A stretch of 43,393 nt of DNA, from positions 1 to 43,393 of the forward strand of contig WJMF01000086.1 in assembly GCA_014728085.1 (NCBI GenBank), written 5' to 3'. This document shows positions 16,920 to 23,683 of the stretch, piece by piece. Made by a program: the position numbers and the translations under genes. The notes beneath the pieces were generated by a model. The model was given only the letters and a program-made list of their open reading frames with translations. It was not told where the DNA came from and did no database searches. This DNA is from Candidatus Zhuqueibacterota bacterium. Lineage in GTDB: Bacteria; Zhuqueibacterota; Zhuqueibacteria; Residuimicrobiales; Oceaniaggregativiventaceae. Numbering within the stretch: position 1 is the first letter of the stretch; each line of letters begins with the position of its first letter.

Positions 16920-18428
16920 CTAAAAATGATCAACATCAACAAGCGTTAAAGTCTCATCGTTCGTTTTCCTGATTTGCCAAAATCGAGAAACGACTCGTTG
17001 CAGAAATATCCGGTCATGGCTAACCAACAGCATGGCAATATCGCATTGTTTCAGAGCGGTCTCAATACACTCTATCGACGGTAAGTCCATATGATTGGTC
17101 GGCTCATCCATGATAATCAGCGCGGGTTCCTGTAAAAGCCCCTCTGCCAGCATGAGCTTTCGCAGCTGTCCCGGAGTTGGCAGAGCTGATTGTAATAAAA
17201 AATCCGGTGATGAACCGAGGCGGTCGACGAGAGCCATAATTTTACCCTTTTCTGCGGAGTTTCGGGAAAGAACGCGTTGTAAGATCTCTGTTGACGTTTC
17301 AAGCGGAATCTCCTGCGGAATATAGAGTATATCATCGGAACCAACCGGAATTCGATCGATCATATACCGCACCAGGGTACTTTTACCGAATCCATTCTCC
17401 CCGACCAGGCCGATCTTCTCACAGGCTTCTATTACGCGCTCCGGTACTCTGAGTTGCCTCCGTTCCCCCAGTGAAAGCGTTGCTCCCGGCAGAATGATGG
17501 GAAAGCGACTGCTGTCGTTTTCACCTGAAAAAGATACTCCTTGTGCTGAAGATTTTTCAACGCGAATGGATTTTTGTTTTTCAAGCGCGGTATCAAGTTT
17601 GTTTTTCAATCGCTTTTGTATATTGGCGTGAACCGCATCCTTGCCGGTCAGCCGGCCCAGATCGCGTTTGGACCGGGCATCATGGTCTTTACGATTCAGG
17701 TGCTTTTTGGAGTTTTGTTTATTTGCCCAACTGACATCGGCCTGTTTTTGCATGACGCTGCGGTGCAAACGCTTTACCTCTTTTCTGGCATTGTCGCGCC
17801 GATGCTGCTGTGCTTTTTGCTGCTTTTCCATTTCCGCCGCAGCGGTGGAATATGAACAATTATTGCTGATAATGTTCGGCGGAGAAATGAACAGAGTCTG
17901 ACTTGTAAGCGTATCGAGCACATGGCGATCGTGACTCACCAAAACGCCGATTCCGCGGAACGATTTCAAAACCGAGATCAGGAGTTCTTTACCGCTCTGA
18001 TCGAGGTGATTGGTGGGTTCATCAAGGGCCAGAACAACAGGTTGTTGGTAAAGGGCACACCCGATCTGACAGCGTTTGCGCTCACCGTGGCTGAGATGCT
18101 TCCAATTCTGCAACCAGGTCTCCTGAATATCGAGTTGGTTTTTCAGTTTAAAGGCATACTTGTCCATCGCAGTTACCAAGTCAACCAATAAAGGTGGCGG
18201 ATCATCAGTGCGCTGTTCGCAATAATATGAAGAATCCGCTGAAACTGATCCCGAAATGGGAGAAAGGATTCCGCATATCAGCTTTAAAAAGGAGGTTTTA
18301 CCACTGCCGTTTGCACCCACAACACCGGTCCAGCCATTGTGCAACCGCAAAGAAATCGACTCAAATATAGGTAATGGGTTGTTTGGGTAGGAAAATGAGA
18401 GGCTCTGTATGTCCAGGAATTGTTGCAT
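16920..18428 (-). CDS. ABC-F family ATPase
   Basis: 502 residues, two ABC ATPase cassettes without membrane helices, the ABC-F layout. Cassette 1: Walker A GANGSGKT (near residue 38), signature LSHGERKR, Walker B VLALDEPTNHLD. A charged linker rich in Lys/Arg (KQQKAQQHRRDNARKEVKRL, about residues 200-280) is the ribosome-contacting PtIM region. Cassette 2: GENGFGKS and LIIMDEPTNHMD, but the signature reads TPGQLRK instead of LSGGE-x-x-R, a degenerate form. ABC-F proteins act on ribosomes; several protect against antibiotics. Its length and weak second signature fit the resistance-type or a lineage-specific branch better than EttA. The leader contains a hairpin covering the ribosome site. Confidence 0.9.
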   Translation of the reverse strand: MQQFLDIQSLSFSYPNNPLPIFESISLRLHNGWTGVVGANGSGKTSFLKLICGILSPISGSVSADSSYYCEQRTDDPPPLLVDLVTAMDKYAFKLKNQLDIQETWLQNWKHLSHGERKRCQIGCALYQQPVVLALDEPTNHLDQSGKELLISVLKSFRGIGVLVSHDRHVLDTLTSQTLFISPPNIISNNCSYSTAAAEMEKQQKAQQHRRDNARKEVKRLHRSVMQKQADVSWANKQNSKKHLNRKDHDARSKRDLGRLTGKDAVHANIQKRLKNKLDTALEKQKSIRVEKSSAQGVSFSGENDSSRFPIILPGATLSLGERRQLRVPERVIEACEKIGLVGENGFGKSTLVRYMIDRIPVGSDDILYIPQEIPLETSTEILQRVLSRNSAEKGKIMALVDRLGSSPDFLLQSALPTPGQLRKLMLAEGLLQEPALIIMDEPTNHMDLPSIECIETALKQCDIAMLLVSHDRIFLQRVVSRFWQIRKTNDETLTLVDVDHF

Positions 18429-18435
18429 GATTTAC

Positions 18436-18479
18436 TCCGTTATGATGATTCAATAATTTAATACATGATGTATAACGGA
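18436..18479 (-). promoter_or_regulatory. Leader hairpin that can mask the ABC-F ribosome binding site
   Basis: TCCGTTAT and ATAACGGA form a perfect 8-bp stem in the ABC-F leader with a 28-base loop. The 3' arm contains most of the CGGAG ribosome site, which lies seven bases before ATG 18428. The loop includes ATG-TAT-TAA (18466-18458), a two-codon open frame. This arrangement could act as a translational attenuator; it may also be an operator. Confidence 0.4.
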
Positions 18480-18625
18480 ATAATCTCATGATAACCTCGA
18501 TGGATTTGGTTGATAAAATGTTTTATATACCTGAAATTAAGCTGTTCTAATTTGACAATCAAGAATTATTAGAGTATACAATGCCGAGTTATCTTACATA
18601 ATAAATCTTTGAAATCCAATAAAAC

Positions 18626-18712
18626 AAACCGCGAAGAAATCAAAGAGCGCGAAATATTTAAAACGGTCATTTTCTTACTTTTCTTCGCGTACCTCGGCGT
18701 TCTCCGCGGTTT
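18626..18712. repeat. Imperfect inverted repeat in intergenic region
   Basis: AAACCGCGAAGAA (18626-18638) and TTCTCCGCGGTTT (18700-18712) are inverted with one mismatch in 13, enclosing about 60 bases that include a further CGCGAA/TTCGCG pair. The surrounding open frame (18609-18800) has repeat-like composition and is not a gene. It resembles dispersed intergenic repeat units; whether it recurs in the genome cannot be seen here. Confidence 0.4.
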
Positions 18713-18799
18713 TGGAAAATCATCTCATAGAAAGAACAAGGGTCTGGTCATCTCTGATAAAAATCAAGCCATAAACTTTATACATTTATTTTACAATTA

Positions 18800-18843
18800 G
18801 GCTGCAGCGGAGATATCAGTTTATAAATGACCTCCGTGCAGCC
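18800..18843 (-). terminator. Stable hairpin at the end of the porin operon
   Basis: GGCTGCA-G-CGGAG (18800-18812) pairs with CTCCG-TGCAGCC (18832-18843): twelve pairs with one bulged base, 12 bases after the porin stop on the minus strand. The following sequence (TAATTGTAAAAT) has few T residues, so termination would be weak or the hairpin may protect the mRNA end. Confidence 0.5.
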
Positions 18844-18854
18844 TTGCATTTTGT

Positions 18855-20075
18855 CTAAAAAAAGTAATAAGCACCCAGCAACAATCTCAGATTATTGACA
18901 AATTCAGTATCCTCGACTTTGCCCTGATTATCCGGTGTTCCATAGCTTGCGGCTGTATATTCGCATTCCAGCGCAAATCTGGTTTTACCGGAATTCCACA
19001 TGATTCGGGGAGCAACGCGATAAATCATGTCGATATTGAATCCTCTGGCCCAGGCGTTGATGATATCTTTATCGGCACCAAGATTTTTGGTCATGGCGGC
19101 AAAACATCCCCAGCCCATCTTTTTACCTCCTGAAATATCGGTCCATACGGAATAGATATTTGTGGGCATATAGGTTTCATTACCGGTCTCTGTGTCTACG
19201 GATTCAACGGCATAACCGCCGAGCATAAGTTGGTCGGTTAAATTTTGACCATACACACCTTCAAACTTGAGGGTCAATGTCGGCAAATTAAAACGGGCAT
19301 ATCCCAGAAAAGAAAGACCGCTGACGGTTTCAGTGGTTTTATACCCCATCGGCGTGCTCAACCGAGGGGTCAGCGCCTTCCAGTCAGCGCCAACACCGAA
19401 CAATGCGGTTTCCTGCTTTAGCTGTAATTGCAGGTGCATATTCGGAATGACGGCATTGCGCAAATAAACAGAGCCTGTACCGGCAGGGCCTGTACTGGCA
19501 AAGTCACGCTGAGACATGGCCGCGGCAATAAAGTTCAGGTTTCCTGTTGAATGGGTCAGGCGCACCTGAGGATTACGCGAAAAGGGTTGAAACGGTGATC
19601 CTGTGTTAAAAGAAACCGTACCGGGGAAACAGTCGGTAACAAACATGGGATGCCAGTATTGACCGATCAACAGGGTATTCTTTTCCCATTTCATGGTAAA
19701 AAAGGCATGGCGAAGGCGAAATCCATTGACGTCGCTGTTTGAATGGCCAAAAAAGGCGCCTTCGATAACACCGCCGGTTTTTGCGCCAAATGCATCCGGG
19801 CCGGTAATGGTACCCTTGAGACGCGTTTGAATAGCGAGCATGTTTAAATTGGCTTTGGCATGAATATCATCTCCATCTGGATCTTCGAGCGGTCCGACGG
19901 GATAGAGCAGAAAATGTCCTTCGCGTGCAGCAACGGTTTGTCGCGTATCGAACATGACATCGGTCTTGACAAAACCGCTGAACTTGATGCCAAAATCAGG
20001 GCTTTCTGTCTGTCCGTTTGAAACAGCAGCAAAGCAGAGTGTGGTCACAAACAAAACAAGAATAATTCGCTTCAC
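18855..20075 (-). CDS. Outer-membrane porin-like beta-barrel protein
   Basis: 406 residues. The signal peptide (KRIILVLFVTTLCFAAVSNG) is followed by FGIKFSGFVKTDVMFDTRQT, the opening strand of DcaP-like or related trimeric porins, then many amphipathic strands (TGGVIEGAFFGHSN, NTLLIGQYWHPMF, TRFALECEYTAASYG), ending in LLLGAYYFF with the terminal Phe recognised by the BAM machinery. Start is GTG 20075, five bases after GGAGG. It lies downstream of the SSS symporter and DUF4212-like genes on the same strand and presumably passes their substrate across the outer membrane. Family at the level of porin is secure; the subfamily is tentative. Confidence 0.8.
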   Translation of the reverse strand: MKRIILVLFVTTLCFAAVSNGQTESPDFGIKFSGFVKTDVMFDTRQTVAAREGHFLLYPVGPLEDPDGDDIHAKANLNMLAIQTRLKGTITGPDAFGAKTGGVIEGAFFGHSNSDVNGFRLRHAFFTMKWEKNTLLIGQYWHPMFVTDCFPGTVSFNTGSPFQPFSRNPQVRLTHSTGNLNFIAAAMSQRDFASTGPAGTGSVYLRNAVIPNMHLQLQLKQETALFGVGADWKALTPRLSTPMGYKTTETVSGLSFLGYARFNLPTLTLKFEGVYGQNLTDQLMLGGYAVESVDTETGNETYMPTNIYSVWTDISGGKKMGWGCFAAMTKNLGADKDIINAWARGFNIDMIYRVAPRIMWNSGKTRFALECEYTAASYGTPDNQGKVEDTEFVNNLRLLLGAYYFF

Positions 20076-20227
20076 TTTTTCCTCCCAAATCTATTCGACT
20101 AAAGTATTTATGGAGGCGGAATCAAGAGAATCCATCCTGTCGAAACCAGACATTCGGGGTTTATGGACAGGTGACGATAAACTCTATGATTCCAAACGAT
20201 CGGGTTTCAAAACCTCCGCTGTATGCG

Positions 20228-21907
20228 CTAGGCATTATGAACTTTTTCAGCCAGAAAAATCTGAATTTCATCCGGCGTTTTTGATTTGCTGAACAACGAT
20301 ACCGCTATATTAGCGATGATGGCCAGCGGCGCGCCCAGCCAGGCAAAATACCAGGCATTCAGATAGTAATTAATCTGTTCTTGCCAGGGCAGTTGACCAC
20401 CGTATTTGCCGACGATAAAATAGACCAGAGCGATCAGCGCAACCGCGGATCCGACCAAAAGACCGGCCCAGGCGCCTTTTCGATTCGAACCGCCCCACCA
20501 GATTCCCAGCAGAAAGAGCGGGAAAATGGTACATCCGGCGAGCGAAAAAGCAATGGCGACCAACTGAGCGATCAGCCCCAGTTTTAAAAGCGCGACAATA
20601 GCCACAGAAGCGGCCATGATGATGGTTCCGATACGCGCCATGAGCATTTGTGTACGTTCCGTTGCGTTCGGATTGATGGTTCTGTAATAGAGATCATGGG
20701 AAAAGGCTGATGCGCCGGCAACCAACAGGCCGGAAACGGTAGAAAAGGCGGCGGAAATCGCTCCGGCAGCCAGCAAACCGACAATCAGCGGAAAAACGGC
20801 ACCGAGCTGAGCGGTATAGACGACGATAGCGTCCTTGGCCAGAGCACCGACCTCGGGATTCGATGAAAGGACTTTGCCAAACACGGAATAAACCGGGGCG
20901 CTCCAATAGAGCAAACAAATAAAGAAAAGGCCCCAGACCACGGACCAGCGAGCATCGCGGGCTTTGGGAACGACATAAAAACGCTGAATAACGTGGGGCA
21001 GTCCGGCGGTTCCGATCATTAAAGAAAAACAAATGGCAATCCACTGAAAAGCGGTTTGGCCGGTGGCCGGATCCCACGGCATGGCAAACTCCGGAACCGG
21101 CAGGGTGGCAAAGTCATGACCAAGCGCCGATATTCCTTTTGCCGGTGCCAGGCCATTGACCGCATCGGTTACGACCTGTCCGTATCCCACCTGGGGAATG
21201 AGCCAAAAATAGCCGAATTTATATGTTAAAATGAACAGTGGAATTATAAATGAAATAATAATAATAACATACTGGACCTGCATATTTTTGGTAACCCCCA
21301 GCATACCGGAGATCAGGGTATAGGCTAGCACAACCGAGGCACCGATAATCACGGCCCAGGTATAATCGATCCCCATCACCCATTTGAACATAATACCGAT
21401 TCCGGCAAACTGACCGACGCAATAAGAAAAAGAAATAAAAATGGCAAGCGAGGCGCCGTATCCGCGCAAGCCCTTGGAATAGTATCGATCGCCGATAAAA
21501 TCGGCGGCTGTATATTTACCATACCGTCTGATTTGTCCGGCCATCAGAATAAGCAAAAGAACATAACCACCTGTCCAGCCGACGACATAAGAGAGGCCAT
21601 GATAACCGGATGCATACATGATTGCTGCCATACCAAGAAAGGAGGCGGCACTCATCCAGTTCGATGCAATGGCCATACCTGCACCCACCGGCGAGATCTT
21701 TCGGCCCGCAGCCCAATAGGTGGACGTATCTTTTGCGCGATTGAAAAGGCCGATCATAACAAAGCTGATCAAAATCACGATGAGCAGAATAGCCGGTCCG
21801 ACTTTGAATTCCCCTTCCAGCGTGGTAGCGCTGGACGTATCTGCCCAAATCGGTAAACTCGTGCATAAGATCAAAAACGGGGCAAGTAAACTCGACTTTT
21901 GTAGCAT
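20228..21907 (-). CDS. Acetate-type sodium/solute symporter (SSS family, ActP-like)
   Basis: 559 residues from ATG 21907, which has AAGGAG seven bases upstream; an extension to 22006 would overlap the preceding gene. A cleavable leader (LLAPFLILCTSLPIWA) precedes the helices, as in ActP. Markers: STYWAAGRKISPVGAGMAIA, SNWMSAASFLGMAA (sodium-site helix 1), YGKYTAADFIGDRYYS, GTAGLPHVIQRFYVVPKARD and SAAFSTVSGLLVAGASAFSH. These are typical of the acetate/pyruvate branch rather than the sugar branch. It is 28 bases downstream of the DUF4212-like gene, which supplies its partner subunit, and 152 bases upstream of the porin. Confidence 0.88.
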   Translation of the reverse strand: MLQKSSLLAPFLILCTSLPIWADTSSATTLEGEFKVGPAILLIVILISFVMIGLFNRAKDTSTYWAAGRKISPVGAGMAIASNWMSAASFLGMAAIMYASGYHGLSYVVGWTGGYVLLLILMAGQIRRYGKYTAADFIGDRYYSKGLRGYGASLAIFISFSYCVGQFAGIGIMFKWVMGIDYTWAVIIGASVVLAYTLISGMLGVTKNMQVQYVIIIISFIIPLFILTYKFGYFWLIPQVGYGQVVTDAVNGLAPAKGISALGHDFATLPVPEFAMPWDPATGQTAFQWIAICFSLMIGTAGLPHVIQRFYVVPKARDARWSVVWGLFFICLLYWSAPVYSVFGKVLSSNPEVGALAKDAIVVYTAQLGAVFPLIVGLLAAGAISAAFSTVSGLLVAGASAFSHDLYYRTINPNATERTQMLMARIGTIIMAASVAIVALLKLGLIAQLVAIAFSLAGCTIFPLFLLGIWWGGSNRKGAWAGLLVGSAVALIALVYFIVGKYGGQLPWQEQINYYLNAWYFAWLGAPLAIIANIAVSLFSKSKTPDEIQIFLAEKVHNA

Positions 21908-21935
21908 TGGATTCTCCTTTTTATTTGGGCAAATA

Positions 21936-22640
21936 TTATTCTTCGATTTTGTGTTTTTTGTGCAGCTTGTCGGTTGACCTGGCATAGATGATACAGAGAA
22001 CGACAAAGAGTATCAACAAGAATTGAGCGGTATACCAATAGTGAAAAGGAAATCCTATAAAGGTCGTGTCCGTCAAAAAACTGCGGTTATGAACAAGATA
22101 GAGCTGCATAATCGAGGGGATTTTTTCTTCCATCTCCGCAGTAAATTCCGCATTTTCGACCGGGATCAGGGACGTCGGCAGGAGATCGTAAAGTATCTTG
22201 TCAAATCCACCGTTCTCCAATCCCAATAGCGGACGCAAATCATTTTCGGATAAATAGGCAAGCGGATCCTGACCGAATGCATTTTTTTGTTCAGCCGGTA
22301 AAATATCCAAAACAAGTTTTGAAACAGCGAGTTTTAAAACAGACTTGTGCTCTTCCTCAAGGGCGACATTTTTTCCCAGTACAGCGAGTGAAACCTGAGC
22401 CAATTCCTGCTTGAGGATTAAATCCCGGGTTTCGCTATCGACAAAACCAGGCCATAATTGTTCAAATTTTAAATAGTTATCTTCCGGCACCGGCTTGTTG
22501 AAAACCATGAGCAAAACCTGAAAACCAAAAACAGCAATAGCCCAAATAAGCGCCAGGATAATAATGAGTTTCATGTTTTTGCGGGCGTGCTCCGTGACCG
22601 GTCTGAAAAAATTCACCTTCACTTTTGCCGTATTTTCCAC
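21936..22640 (-). CDS. Enlarged DUF4212-like symporter subunit
   Basis: 234 residues from GTG 22640, chosen because AAGGAG stands seven bases before it and the preceding frame lacks support. The N-terminus ARKNMKLIIILALIWAIAVF and the C-terminus GFPFHYWYTAQFLLILFVVL followed by IIYARSTDKLHKK are the two helices of DUF4212 small subunits that accompany SSS symporters. Those proteins are usually about 80-110 residues. Here about 130 extra residues, mostly helical and acidic (residues about 55-185), are inserted between the helices, presumably outside the membrane on the periplasmic side. Operon position directly before the symporter supports the assignment. Confidence 0.7.
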   Translation of the reverse strand: MENTAKVKVNFFRPVTEHARKNMKLIIILALIWAIAVFGFQVLLMVFNKPVPEDNYLKFEQLWPGFVDSETRDLILKQELAQVSLAVLGKNVALEEEHKSVLKLAVSKLVLDILPAEQKNAFGQDPLAYLSENDLRPLLGLENGGFDKILYDLLPTSLIPVENAEFTAEMEEKIPSIMQLYLVHNRSFLTDTTFIGFPFHYWYTAQFLLILFVVLCIIYARSTDKLHKKHKIEE

Positions 22641-22827
22641 AGCGCCTCTCCTTTTTTTTGAGTTGACAATGTAAACAAAATGCCGACGGATTGAGCAGAA
22701 TATACAAATTGAATGTAATTCAGTCAAGCACTATGTAAAAAAAATTTAAAAGGCTACCGGCAATTCAATTGCATTTTAGCTAAATATTTCCTATCCTAGC
22801 ATAATATATATTAATTATGGAGTCGTT

Positions 22828-23658
22828 GTGCGAATGAAGACGCACACTTTTGGTACCAGCACATTTGACAAGCCTGTTGAATATTGCGTCGACTATGCGC
22901 TGGCTCATAATCTAAAACATTTCGAAATCAATCTTGCCCCCGGACATTCGCATCTGCATACATTTACCCCGGCCAGAATTTTAAAATTGCGCGACCTCGC
23001 GCGCCTTCACGGTTTTTCGTTCAGCTTTCACATTCCGTCGTCGCTGAATATCGGTCATTCAGTACCCTATTTTCGTCGCCGGCACATGCACTATGTGGCG
23101 AGGAGCATCGCTGTTGGAGCGGAGCTGGGCATCACACACCTCACTCTCCATCTGGGAAATGTTGCCGGCCATACGGCCATGCCCTATTTTCGACGCTATG
23201 CATTGAGCAAAGCCGTTTCGAGTTTGAAAACCCTGACCCAACTATGCATTCGGAACCAAATCGTGCTTGCGGTTGAGAATTCAGCCAGACTTTACCATAA
23301 CTCGGAAACCGAAATGCTGGGGGATAATCTCAGTGATTTTGTCACCCTGTTCAGGCAAATCAATTCGCCATGGCTCGGTTTTTGTCTTGATATTGGTCAT
23401 GCCAATACGAATGAAGGTGCTCTCGACTATATTGAACATCTGAAGGATAAGATCAGATGCATTCATTTTCACGATAATAACGGAATGGATGACGAACACC
23501 TGGAAATAGGACACGGCACGGTCAATTGGCAAGAGGTTATTCAAGCGCTGAAAAAAATCAACTATCGTGGACCGTTTATATCGGAATGTTTCAAAACCGA
23601 ATGTCACTTCGCCACAGCGCGTTTTCTGCAATATTGGCGGCAACAAACCATTCAGTGA
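22828..23658 (+). CDS. Sugar phosphate isomerase/epimerase-like TIM-barrel protein
   Basis: 276 residues of the xylose-isomerase-like / AP-endonuclease-2 TIM barrel. Metal-site strands are visible: HFEINLAP (1), FSFHIPSSL (2), THLTLHLGN (3), VLAVENSA (Glu, 4), LGFCLDIGHANTNEG (Asp-x-x-His, 5), IRCIHFHDNNGMDDEHLEIG (His-x-His-Asp, 6) and FISECF (Glu, 7). The full set of ligands suggests an active metal-dependent isomerase, or less likely an endonuclease. Start is GTG 22828 with GGAG five bases before; ATG 22834 is the alternative. It is divergent from the symporter operon and convergent with the sensor gene. Substrate unknown. Confidence 0.8.
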   Translation: MRMKTHTFGTSTFDKPVEYCVDYALAHNLKHFEINLAPGHSHLHTFTPARILKLRDLARLHGFSFSFHIPSSLNIGHSVPYFRRRHMHYVARSIAVGAELGITHLTLHLGNVAGHTAMPYFRRYALSKAVSSLKTLTQLCIRNQIVLAVENSARLYHNSETEMLGDNLSDFVTLFRQINSPWLGFCLDIGHANTNEGALDYIEHLKDKIRCIHFHDNNGMDDEHLEIGHGTVNWQEVIQALKKINYRGPFISECFKTECHFATARFLQYWRQQTIQ

Positions 23659-23683
23659 TCCGGCCCACCAAAATCATCACCTC

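Noticed and set aside
18609-18800. 63-codon open frame in the gap before the porin hairpin
   Set aside because: Its sequence is dominated by the inverted repeat; no ribosome site, no recognisable protein.
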